The position numbers were made by a program, and so were the translations under genes. From assembly GCF_052116145.1 (NCBI RefSeq), contig NZ_JBQKLQ010000011.1, positions 1 through 55,872 of the forward strand: 55,872 nt of DNA, in the 5' to 3' direction. Source of the DNA: Fundicoccus sp052116145 (GTDB taxonomy: Bacteria > Bacillota > Bacilli > Lactobacillales > Aerococcaceae). Shown here one piece after another: positions 16,379 through 24,922 of the stretch. How positions within the stretch are numbered: the first letter of the stretch is position 1; each line of letters starts with the position of its first letter. Below the pieces are notes generated by a model. That model saw only the letters and a program-made list of their open reading frames with translations, was not told the DNA's origin and made no database searches.

Positions 16379-17332
16379 CTACGCTTTCAATAAGCCCATC
16401 ACGCTTTGAAGTTGATAGACAGCACCGAGCATGCCGGCGTCGTTGGTTAACTTAGCTGGCTTGATCCCTGCAATCGTCTTACCCATTAAAAAGGCCACAC
16501 TGTCATGACGTCGCTGAACCTTCTCAAAAGCAAGCGTCAACTCTTGAATAAACGTGTCGTTGGCACTGATGCCGCCACCGATGATGACGACTTCGGGATC
16601 AAAGAAACTCACCAAATTCAATAGACCAATCGAGATATTTTCATAGAAGCGGTCCAACACACCGCGGGCAATCGCATCGCCATTTGAGGCGCGCGCCATA
16701 ATTTCACGAGCATCCATCGTCACTTCAACATCCGGCACTCCAGAAGAAAGTAAGGCTTCATTATAAGCAGTACAGATGCCACTAATCACTGTCGACGTAA
16801 AATTCAAAGAATGAGGCTCGATCCCGGCAGTAGGATCTTCTGGCAAACTTTGCGTGACCATATAGCCAAACTCACCGGCCATGCCATGAGCCCCGCTGTA
16901 AAGCTGATTGTTGATGACGATCCCGCCACCCATACCCGTGCCTAATACGACACAAATATAATTCGCCACACCAACTGCGTTCCCTAACCAATGCTCAGCA
17001 ATCGCTACCGCATTACCATCATTAATCAAGTTAACCGGCAAATTGATGCGCGCTTCAAGCACTTCCTTCAAATTCACGCCATACATCGGCTTAATAGCCC
17101 CTGCTGTCAACATCAAACCGTTGGCCTTAATCGTACCAGGTGCGCTGATGCCTACACCCAAAATTTCCTTGCGCGTGTTGGCTTTATAAGCGTTGACGAG
17201 GCCTTCTAAGTCTGCCAATAAATCCTCTTGCGCATGACGAGTCGGCATAATGCCCTTCGACACAATCCTTCCATCTGCTGCCACCAGGCCATACTTAATA
17301 TTTGTGCCACCAATATCAATCCCAATAAACAT
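16379..17332 (-). CDS. bglK: ROK family sugar kinase, probable beta-glucoside kinase
   Basis: A 317-residue ROK kinase. The phosphate-binding loop is GIDIGGTNIKYG (residues 3-14), the catalytic Asp lies in INDGNAVAIAEHW (about 103) and the second phosphate loop is VLGTGMGGGIV. The usual ROK zinc motif CxCGxxGC is missing. At the same place the protein reads PEDPTAGIEPHSLNF, as in BglK-type beta-glucoside kinases. In this cluster it would phosphorylate cellobiose-like sugars at C6 after ABC import, producing the substrate of the GH1 phospho-beta-glucosidase. It is the last gene of the cluster, 8 nt after yesL. A general glucokinase is the alternative. Confidence 0.75.
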   Translation of the reverse strand: MFIGIDIGGTNIKYGLVAADGRIVSKGIMPTRHAQEDLLADLEGLVNAYKANTRKEILGVGISAPGTIKANGLMLTAGAIKPMYGVNLKEVLEARINLPVNLINDGNAVAIAEHWLGNAVGVANYICVVLGTGMGGGIVINNQLYSGAHGMAGEFGYMVTQSLPEDPTAGIEPHSLNFTSTVISGICTAYNEALLSSGVPDVEVTMDAREIMARASNGDAIARGVLDRFYENISIGLLNLVSFFDPEVVIIGGGISANDTFIQELTLAFEKVQRRHDSVAFLMGKTIAGIKPAKLTNDAGMLGAVYQLQSVMGLLKA

Positions 17333-17340
17333 TTGACTCC

Positions 17341-17955
17341 CTACTTTCCATTCACATTAAACACTTTTAATTTGACAAAATATTCCGATACACGCTGCGC
17401 GTCCTGTTCGATTAACAAAAGGTGCAACCAAATCGGTAAACTAAACAAGACGAGTAAAATCATCAGTCCAAGCAATTGGTATAGGTACCAAATTGCCAAG
17501 CCCATCATGATAGGTATCCAAAAAGTCTTATAGAAACTCCAAATTGTCAGGAAGAAACTGTACTGGAATATTTTGAAAACACTAGTTTTTGGATGGAGAA
17601 CATGAGCAACATATAAATTCAGATTGTACGTTAAAACGAAAAAGATAAAGCAGAGGCTGATATAATACAGGAGCCGTGAAGCCCCCGTATCAGCCATGCG
17701 TAAAGACTGGATAAAAAGCGCACTCATCAAGTGGAAGAAAAGATAAGGCAAGGTCACCCATATTTCCTGGCGGTAAGTTTTGAAAAATGCCCGAACCATT
17801 TGGCGCTCATCATGATGTGTGACCGACACCAGTGCCGTGAACGAGGCACCTATTGTCACAATGGGCAAACAGCCGATAACGAACAATGCATTTAGAATAA
17901 TTAAACGATATAAACGCATACTGAAGGCATACAGCTTACCATCTATTGAAAACAT
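17341..17955 (-). CDS. yesL: YesL family (DUF624) membrane protein
   Basis: A 204-residue membrane protein with about five hydrophobic segments. It has the DUF624/YesL pattern: LYRLIILNALFVIGCLPIVT at residues 15-34, then GASFTAL, and late SFYKTFWIP. YesL proteins sit in clusters with LplABC-type oligosaccharide importers in Firmicutes; their exact role is not known. Here it lies between the solute-binding protein and the ROK kinase, on the same strand. Confidence 0.8.
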   Translation of the reverse strand: MFSIDGKLYAFSMRLYRLIILNALFVIGCLPIVTIGASFTALVSVTHHDERQMVRAFFKTYRQEIWVTLPYLFFHLMSALFIQSLRMADTGASRLLYYISLCFIFFVLTYNLNLYVAHVLHPKTSVFKIFQYSFFLTIWSFYKTFWIPIMMGLAIWYLYQLLGLMILLVLFSLPIWLHLLLIEQDAQRVSEYFVKLKVFNVNGK

Positions 17956-18002
17956 CTGACTTCCTCCTCCTTAACATACCTACTCGTTAGTGCTGACTTT
18001 TG

Positions 18003-19652
18003 TTACTCTCCAGATAATTTCTCTAAGTTTTCCGCAATTTTTGCGTTTTGGTACTCTAAAATTTGGCTGTAGCCATAGTTTTCACGACTTGCTAGGAAAT
18101 CATCCCAAATTTGGCGACCTTCTTCGGCACTAGGTGCTTGAATATAGGCAGCGAGCGCTTGCACTCTGGCAATATTTAACTGAGTTAAATTACGTCCTTC
18201 AGAACCAGTGGTTGGGTTCATATCTTCAGTTTCAAAACGTGGTGCAACTTTATCAGCCGCCCATTCAACCATTTGACGAATCGATGTTGCCGGTTTTTGA
18301 CCCATTTGTATCGCATAGTTATCATCTAAGACAAACCAGTAAGAACCTAAACCAACTTCTTTGTCAAAACGTGCAATATCTGAGTTTCTTAAAGCCTCTG
18401 TTTCTTCTGAATACTCTACTTGTCCATCGACTAAGTTATATGTTTCTCCCTCTACACCAAAAGTTGCCACCATTGTACCATATTCACTGGCTAAGTAGGT
18501 TAATAACTCCATCGCTTTTTGTGGCTCTTCTGTCGAGGTAGTGATAAAGGTATTCGTCCAACCACCGATGTTACCACCAGAAAACGTAGGTTTGTCGCCA
18601 TTCGCGTTTTGAGGACCATCCACTGCAATATACATTTGTTCAGGGTTACGTGCATTGTTGTCAGACATGAACTCGTTCAAGCCTTTTGTATTTGTGTGTA
18701 AGTAGGCGAAGTAGCGACCTTGACCTAATTTTTCTTTCATAGTGTTATCATTGTCAGAAAATTGGTCATCGGTAATAAAGCCTTCACTGTAAGCTTGACG
18801 TAGTGTTTCTAACCAAGCGATGTAATCTTCGTCGCTATCACGGTCATTGACTTGTCCGTCGACAGTTGGTGGAATGTTTAAGAAGTCTTGTAAAATACCA
18901 CCCCAAGCACCATCCCCACCGTTAGCAATATCAACAGCGGTTGAACCAAACGCCACTAAATCAGCACCATCATCAGATTGAGGCATGTGCGCTTTGGCAT
19001 CACGTAATGCTTGCAAGAAACCTTCCGGAGTCGTCATATCTGGACTACCAATTGCTTCATAAATATCTTGACGCACGATGAAGACTTGGTCGCCAAAGAT
19101 GTTGCCATATTCATAATCTTTTTCTGTTGTTGAAAAACTTGGGTAACCATAAATATTACCGTCTTCTTGTGTATACCATTGTAGGGTTTCAGGCTTAGCT
19201 GCTTCGGCCATAAAATAAGGATCATATTTGTCAGACAAGACGTTTAATGGTAGCGCAAATTTGTCAGCTTCTGAAGCCACGGATAAGTTTTTATCAAAGG
19301 TCATCAAATCAGGCAAGTCGCCACCCGCAAGCATCGTGTTTAAGTTTTCATCATTACCAGAAATAAATTCAACTTCAATATTCATGTCTTCTTTAATTTT
19401 AGCTGTGACTGTATCGACACCCCAACCTGGCTGTGCATACCAGTCAAAGTTAACATACCAAGTTAATTGAGCCGGTGTTTCCGTATCATTCTGCCAGCTA
19501 GGTACCGTTGGATCAACTTCAAAACGTGATTCTGGTAAGTCGTCCACCGACATGGCACTAACATTTGCTAATGTTCCTGTAATTGACGTTGCAAGTAAAG
19601 CGGCGGATAAGAAACCAACACTCATTTTATTCATCATCTGTTTAAATTTCAT
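18003..19652 (-). CDS. Oligosaccharide ABC transporter solute-binding protein (LplA/YtcQ type)
   Basis: A secreted sugar-binding protein of 549 residues from the ATG at 19652 (MKFKQMMNK). AAGGAGAA lies 8 nt upstream; an earlier frame start at 19676 overlaps that site and is rejected. After the signal peptide (cut near VSA-MSV) the family text follows: TPAQLTWYVNFDW, VEFISGNDENLNTMLAGGDLPD and a C-terminal half with ALAAYIQAPSAEEGRQIWDD. This is the large-ligand cluster D / LplA family used with LplB and LplC. It has no cysteine and so no lipobox, as with PhnD at 13196. A free or otherwise held binding protein is implied. Confidence 0.85.
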   Translation of the reverse strand: MKFKQMMNKMSVGFLSAALLATSITGTLANVSAMSVDDLPESRFEVDPTVPSWQNDTETPAQLTWYVNFDWYAQPGWGVDTVTAKIKEDMNIEVEFISGNDENLNTMLAGGDLPDLMTFDKNLSVASEADKFALPLNVLSDKYDPYFMAEAAKPETLQWYTQEDGNIYGYPSFSTTEKDYEYGNIFGDQVFIVRQDIYEAIGSPDMTTPEGFLQALRDAKAHMPQSDDGADLVAFGSTAVDIANGGDGAWGGILQDFLNIPPTVDGQVNDRDSDEDYIAWLETLRQAYSEGFITDDQFSDNDNTMKEKLGQGRYFAYLHTNTKGLNEFMSDNNARNPEQMYIAVDGPQNANGDKPTFSGGNIGGWTNTFITTSTEEPQKAMELLTYLASEYGTMVATFGVEGETYNLVDGQVEYSEETEALRNSDIARFDKEVGLGSYWFVLDDNYAIQMGQKPATSIRQMVEWAADKVAPRFETEDMNPTTGSEGRNLTQLNIARVQALAAYIQAPSAEEGRQIWDDFLASRENYGYSQILEYQNAKIAENLEKLSGE

Positions 19653-19726
19653 TGATAGATTCTCCTTAAAATTCATAGTAGTAAAAGCCGTGTCTAGCGA
19701 AAAACAAATAAAAATCGATGGAAAGG

Positions 19727-20605
19727 TTATTCTTTGACACCCCCCAAGGTCATGCCTTGTATGAAGTATTTCTGCAGGAACGGGTAAATGACAACAACAG
19801 GCACTGTCGTTACAACCATTGTAGCCAGTTGTAAAGATTGTGAAGTCGTATTGCGAACGACATTGGTACCAGTTGCAACAGCAGGCGAGAGATTTTCCGA
19901 CACAATGCGGTATAGTAACATTTGCAAGGGATATAAATCACGATTGTCGACATAAATATTTGCCACCATATAATCATTCCACTGATACACCCCATGGAAT
20001 AGAGCGATTGTCGCCATTACTGGCAAGGACAGCGGCAGTATTATTTTGATAAAGATGGTCATTGGGTTTGCGCCGTCCATCATGGCAGATTCTTCTAGAG
20101 AATACGGAATCCCTCTGAAGAAGTTCATCATAATTACCATGTCATAGAAAGAAAACAAGACAGGAATAATGTAGACCCAGAAATTATTTAATAAACCTAA
20201 ATTCTTGAATAGTAAAAAGGTTGGAATCATCCCGCCATTAACAAACATTGCGATAATCCCCATTTGCATATAAAGCTTGCGCCCGATTAAATCCTTACGC
20301 GACATCCCGTAAGCCACCAAAGCGTTCAGCACCGTATGCAACACAACCCCAATGACCGTCTTCATCACTGAAATCACAAACGCCTTATAAATCGCTGGAT
20401 CCTCAAACACCGTATAATAACTTTCGAGTGAAAAAGCTCTCGGCCAGAAATAAATGCCACCTTTAATCGCGTCAGTCGCATCATTAAAGGATAAAGCCAC
20501 AATATTCCATAAAGGCAAGGCAATAATAGCCAAGAAGAAAATCATGAACACCACATTGATCACATTAAAGACCTTCTCATCTTTCGAAAAATTGTTTTTC
20601 ATCAT
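19727..20605 (-). CDS. lplC: Carbohydrate ABC transporter permease LplC-like
   Basis: A 292-residue MalG-type permease with six membrane segments. The EAA loop reads SLEESAMMDGANPMTIFIKIILPLS in part (EESAMMDGANPMTIF). The protein ends with PFLQKYFIQGMTLGGVKE, the classic C-terminus of LplC/YtcP permeases. GGAGG sits 5 nt before the ATG at 20605, which is preferred over the GTG at 20611. It follows lplB by a few bases and pairs with it to form the channel. Confidence 0.9.
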   Translation of the reverse strand: MMKNNFSKDEKVFNVINVVFMIFFLAIIALPLWNIVALSFNDATDAIKGGIYFWPRAFSLESYYTVFEDPAIYKAFVISVMKTVIGVVLHTVLNALVAYGMSRKDLIGRKLYMQMGIIAMFVNGGMIPTFLLFKNLGLLNNFWVYIIPVLFSFYDMVIMMNFFRGIPYSLEESAMMDGANPMTIFIKIILPLSLPVMATIALFHGVYQWNDYMVANIYVDNRDLYPLQMLLYRIVSENLSPAVATGTNVVRNTTSQSLQLATMVVTTVPVVVIYPFLQKYFIQGMTLGGVKE

Positions 20606-20614
20606 TGCCACCTC

Positions 20615-21559
20615 CTAGAATACTGATTCGTCACTAAGTTTCTTAGTGAACCAGTGGCTTAACACCACTAAAATAAGTGAGAAAACAGACACGAATAGAC
20701 CAACCGCGGTCGCATAACTAAAGTCACCCATTTGAATCCCCATCTTGTACACATAGGAATTGATGACCTCACTCGCTTGATAGTTGACTGAATTTTGAAG
20801 CACTAACGTCTGATCCAAGTTAGAACCCAACAAGCCCCCCACATTCAAGACAAACGTCAATGCAATAATATGACGAATCGACGGAATCGTAATTTTGAAA
20901 ATCTGCTGCAATTTGGTAGCGCCATCAATTTTAGCCGCTTCATACAGCGCCGGATTAATTCCCGTCATGGCCGCAATATACAAAATCGTATTCCAACCAA
21001 TCTCTTTCCAAATATCTGAAATCACCGCAATCGCCCAATACTTATCAGGATCCGTCAGAAAACGAATCGGTTTCTCGATTAAACTCAAATCCATCAGAAT
21101 ATTATTAACCAAACCCGTCTCAGACAACCAAGTAATAAACATTCCACCCAAAATTACCCAAGACAAGAAATGCGGTAAATACGAAACCGTCTGAACTAAC
21201 TTTTTCAAACGCTGATTCACCAACTCATTAATCATAACCGCCAACAAAATCGCAGCCGGAAAACCAATTAACATCTTGAAAAAACTAATCCCCACTGTAT
21301 TACGCATCACATTCCAGAACATCTGATCAGATAAAAACTCCTCGAAATACATCCAACCAACCCAATCAGCCTCAGCAATCGTCCCCAAAACTGAATAATC
21401 CTTAAAAGCAATAATAATACCGTACATCGGAATAAAATTGAACACAATTAACAACAGAACACCCGGCCAAACCATCAACTGATACATACTCTGATTCTTC
21501 AAGCGACTCCAACGTTTCTGACGCTTCGCTTCACGCGCTTCACTTTGACTAGCCAACAC
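20615..21559 (-). CDS. lplB: Carbohydrate ABC transporter permease LplB-like
   Basis: A 314-residue MalF-type permease. The first membrane segment is MVWPGVLLLIVFNFIPMYG and is followed by IAFKDY. The EAA loop is NPALYEAAKIDGATKLQQIFK and the protein ends HWFTKKLSDESVF. AAAGGAGG stands 6 nt before the GTG at 21559; an in-frame TTG at 21565 overlaps that site. No clear promoter is visible in 21566-21703, so it may be read from the lacI transcript. Confidence 0.9.
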   Translation of the reverse strand: MLASQSEAREAKRQKRWSRLKNQSMYQLMVWPGVLLLIVFNFIPMYGIIIAFKDYSVLGTIAEADWVGWMYFEEFLSDQMFWNVMRNTVGISFFKMLIGFPAAILLAVMINELVNQRLKKLVQTVSYLPHFLSWVILGGMFITWLSETGLVNNILMDLSLIEKPIRFLTDPDKYWAIAVISDIWKEIGWNTILYIAAMTGINPALYEAAKIDGATKLQQIFKITIPSIRHIIALTFVLNVGGLLGSNLDQTLVLQNSVNYQASEVINSYVYKMGIQMGDFSYATAVGLFVSVFSLILVVLSHWFTKKLSDESVF

Positions 21560-21703
21560 GCACAACCTCCTTTTAAAAATCCTTTAGAAAAAATAAGTCC
21601 CCAATTAGCGGCAGACACCCACAGCCTCACTGCCCAAACACGCTCGCAACAGTCATCTCCTACGAAGAAGCATCCACTACACTAGCGGCTCCTGCGCTGT
21701 TAG

Positions 21704-22699
21704 CTACTTTAAAGCTCGCGTGGAATTACGCATCACCATCTCCCCCGCTAACTCAAAGACTTCACCTTTTGCTTTACCTTCCATTAAATCAATCAAATGG
21801 GCCACTGCGGTCTTACCTTGTAATTCGATTGGATTATCGAAAGTCGTCAAACCGGGTGTGAAATATTGGAGCACCGCGATATTATCAAAGCCTGTCACAC
21901 TGACATCTTCAGGTACTCGGTAGCCAAACTGTTTAAAAGCTTTAATCGCTCCAATCGCACTCAAGTCATTGCCGGCCACAAAAGCCGTCGGTAACTGTTG
22001 CTTGCGCTTTAAATAGTCTGTTAACACTTGTTGCGTATCCGCTTCAGAGAAATTACCTCGCAAAATATCTTCTTCTTTAATGGCAATACCGGCGGCTTGC
22101 ATAGCCATTTGGTAACCTCTTAAACGCTCTTGACTATCATAGACCCCTTCGTGACTGCGGATAAACCCTATTTGTCGGTGCCCCAGTTCAATTAAATGCT
22201 CAGTCATTTGCCGCGCCGCTTGATTAGAATTAAAGACCACACTGCCCATCGTTTCCGACTTGATATTACGGTCAATAAAGACGGCTTTTACATTACGTTT
22301 CTGCAAGGTTCGCAAATCTTCTTCGGTCAGTAATTCTTCGAAACCGATGAGGCCATCCACCATATTGCCAAGAATATTAGTCATGACGAATTGCTTATTT
22401 GACGACATAAAGATATTCAAGTTATATCCATGTTTCCCCACTTCATGAGCGATCACGTCCGCAATCGAACTGAAGTATGGCGCTTCAATACTGTGTGTAT
22501 AAAAACCAATCACTTTTGTTTGACCCAATTTCAATTGTTTACCCATCATATTGGGCACATAATTTAATTTTTCTGCCGCCGCTAACACTTTCTGTTTAGT
22601 CAAAGGCGTGACAACATCAACATCATTCAAAGCCTTGGAAACAGTCGAGATAGAAACGCCTGCTTCCTTGGCAACTTCTCTTATAGATACCTTCTTGAT
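21704..22699 (-). CDS. LacI family transcriptional regulator, apparent ATC start
   Basis: A sugar-responsive repressor of 331 residues if started at 22699. The reading frame upstream of the first ATG (22630) encodes a perfect LacI helix-turn-helix: KKVSIREVAKEAGVSISTVS followed by KALNDVDVVTP. The only codon in the right place is ATC at 22699-22697, 7 nt after AAAGGAG; no ATG, GTG or TTG is in frame there. Starting at the first ATG would delete the DNA-binding domain. The C-terminal part is the periplasmic-binding-like domain (KVIGFYTHSIEAPYFSSI, TAFVAGNDLSAIGAIKAF, VSVTGFDN). It sits between GH3 and the ABC genes and probably controls them in response to a beta-glucoside. Confidence 0.8.
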   Translation of the reverse strand: MKKVSIREVAKEAGVSISTVSKALNDVDVVTPLTKQKVLAAAEKLNYVPNMMGKQLKLGQTKVIGFYTHSIEAPYFSSIADVIAHEVGKHGYNLNIFMSSNKQFVMTNILGNMVDGLIGFEELLTEEDLRTLQKRNVKAVFIDRNIKSETMGSVVFNSNQAARQMTEHLIELGHRQIGFIRSHEGVYDSQERLRGYQMAMQAAGIAIKEEDILRGNFSEADTQQVLTDYLKRKQQLPTAFVAGNDLSAIGAIKAFKQFGYRVPEDVSVTGFDNIAVLQYFTPGLTTFDNPIELQGKTAVAHLIDLMEGKAKGEVFELAGEMVMRNSTRALK

Positions 22700-22813
22700 A
22701 TTATCACTCCTTTGTCTAAATAATTTTATTTGGGTGTATGGTCGCGCGATTGTGTGATTGTGTTCGCCTCGTACATCGCTCGGCTGAATGGTGCCTACTT
22801 GATAACTCTAAAC

Positions 22814-24922
22814 TTAGCCTTTGTAGTCCCAAACACCTATCAGCGGTGCGTCACTATCTAAGCCTAAATATAATTCAATGGCACCTGAATCAGCGCTTTC
22901 ACTTAAGTCGCTATGGTAGTAAGCAATGTCCTTGTCGCTAATTGTTAAACTTAGTTGTTTACTTTCGCCTGCTGCTAAAACAACTTTCTCAAAAGCTTTC
23001 AATTCCCTTTCAGGACGGGCAATTTCTGTGAAGACGTCTTTAATATATAATTGAACGACTTCTTGACCAGCCATTTGCGAGTGATTGGTTAACGTATAGT
23101 TGACAGTCACTGCTTGGTCATCGACTTGTAAAGTCACCTCTGATATACGAATATCGCTATAATTTAAACCATAACCAAATGGATACAATGGTGTGTTTTC
23201 GTTATCTAAATATTTGGAAACATATTTTTGCGTATGATTATGTTCATTAATTTTACGCCCAGTCGATAACATATTGTAGCTAATCGGTAATTGACCGACA
23301 CTACGCGGGAAGCTCATTGGTAATTTCCCTGATGGATTGACGTGTCCAAATAAAACATCCGCAATCGCATGGCCAGCTTCAGAACCAGGAAACCACGCTT
23401 CTAGAATGCTACTGCTATATTGTTGCACTTGTGTTAAATCAAGCGGCCGTCCATTAATTAAGACAAGGACAATATTCTGATTCCATTTGTAAACTTCTTT
23501 TAGTAAGTCCAGTTGATCTTGTGGCAAGCTAATGTGTGTCTTACTGCCTCCTTCCCCTGTTTCCTCAGAATGCTCTCCTAAGGCCACAATCACTTTATCG
23601 ACGTACTTTAACTTCACATATTCATGACGTTCTTTAATTATTTCTACTTGCTTGCTTTGGGCTTGTAGACCAGTCGCAATAGTGATGCTGTCTTGTGGTT
23701 TACCAATCCATGACCAAGCGCCTAGTAAATCGTTCGACTCCGCAAGCGGGCCAATTAGCGCTAATTTATCTGCTGGTTTCAGTGGTAACAAGTTGTCTTT
23801 GTTTTCCAATAAGACCATTGACTGGCTCGCAATCTCTCGACTCGCTTGACGAAGGCTTGCTTGTAAGTCACGCACGCTATCTGAAGTCATATTCTTGACA
23901 GAGCGGTAGGGGTCTTCGAACAAGCCTAAGTCATTCTTCAATTCTAATACGTGCCGCACGGCTGAATCGATGAAGTCTTGTGATATCAGACCTTCTTTGA
24001 CTAAATCGACTAGATGATGCTGGTAATTGTCCGTCATCATGTCAATTTCAACACCGGCATTGGCAGCCTTATAGGCAGCGTCCTTTTTATCGGCGGCTAC
24101 ACGATGGTTAATTAATTCGTGGATCGAGGCCCAATCCGAAATAATCAGTCCTTCAAAGCCAAGGTCACGGCGCAACACATCTTGTAATAACCATTTATTG
24201 CCTGAAGCAGGTACGCCACGAATCGTATTAAATGACGTCATCACCAATTTGACGCCGGCTTCAATTGCTGCTTTAAAAGCTGGTAAGTGGTTTTGGTAAA
24301 GCACTAAATCAGACATATCGACTGTGTTATAGTCACGACCGCCTTCTGCTTCGCCGTAGCCAATGAAATGCTTCACACAAGCCGCTAGCGTTTTGGGATC
24401 CAAGAGTGAATCGCCTTGGTAGCCTTCAACATATGCTTTCGTCAAGAGTGAGCTGAGCAAAGGATCTTCCCCATTACTTTCCAAAACCCGTCCCCAACGC
24501 GCATCGCGCACTAAATCGGCCATTGGCGAGAATGTCACGTTAACGCCAGCCGCAGTTGCTTCCTCAGCTGACAAGCTCGCCATTCGCTTCACTAGTTTGG
24601 GATCGAATGAACTGGCTAAAGCCAGTGGTATTGGGAAAATCGTTTCGTAACCGTGAATCACGTCCGCCATAAACATCAGGGGAATGCCGTGAGTCGCATT
24701 GGCTAAATAGGTTTCTTGAATATTAATGACTTCTTCTTTAGTATGCGTTCCAAGTATTGAACCGATTTGATACAGTTCAGTTTTGGTCATATCCATTGCT
24801 TGCATTGGACCAGTGACTTCTCCGCCTTCAGAAAAGAACATTGGACCTAATTGAACTAATTGCCCCACCTTTTCTTCTAAGGTCAAGCGACCTAGAATGT
24901 CTGTTAATTGACTTTTCTTCAC
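22814..24922 (-). CDS. Glycoside hydrolase family 3 beta-glucosidase
   Basis: A 702-residue cytoplasmic GH3 enzyme with no signal peptide. Domain 1 (about 1-330) has KHFIGYGEAEGGRDYN and the nucleophile Asp in GLIISDWASI (near 262). Domain 2 has the (alpha/beta) sandwich with GEHSEETGEGGSKTHISLP and LVLINGRPLDL. A fibronectin-III-like C-terminus contains QEVVQLYIKD and ARPERELKAFEKV. It would release glucose from beta-gluco-oligosaccharides taken up by the LplBC importer. The GTG start overlaps the GH1 stop by 4 nt (GTGA), so the two are translationally coupled. Confidence 0.9.
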   Translation of the reverse strand: MKKSQLTDILGRLTLEEKVGQLVQLGPMFFSEGGEVTGPMQAMDMTKTELYQIGSILGTHTKEEVINIQETYLANATHGIPLMFMADVIHGYETIFPIPLALASSFDPKLVKRMASLSAEEATAAGVNVTFSPMADLVRDARWGRVLESNGEDPLLSSLLTKAYVEGYQGDSLLDPKTLAACVKHFIGYGEAEGGRDYNTVDMSDLVLYQNHLPAFKAAIEAGVKLVMTSFNTIRGVPASGNKWLLQDVLRRDLGFEGLIISDWASIHELINHRVAADKKDAAYKAANAGVEIDMMTDNYQHHLVDLVKEGLISQDFIDSAVRHVLELKNDLGLFEDPYRSVKNMTSDSVRDLQASLRQASREIASQSMVLLENKDNLLPLKPADKLALIGPLAESNDLLGAWSWIGKPQDSITIATGLQAQSKQVEIIKERHEYVKLKYVDKVIVALGEHSEETGEGGSKTHISLPQDQLDLLKEVYKWNQNIVLVLINGRPLDLTQVQQYSSSILEAWFPGSEAGHAIADVLFGHVNPSGKLPMSFPRSVGQLPISYNMLSTGRKINEHNHTQKYVSKYLDNENTPLYPFGYGLNYSDIRISEVTLQVDDQAVTVNYTLTNHSQMAGQEVVQLYIKDVFTEIARPERELKAFEKVVLAAGESKQLSLTISDKDIAYYHSDLSESADSGAIELYLGLDSDAPLIGVWDYKG

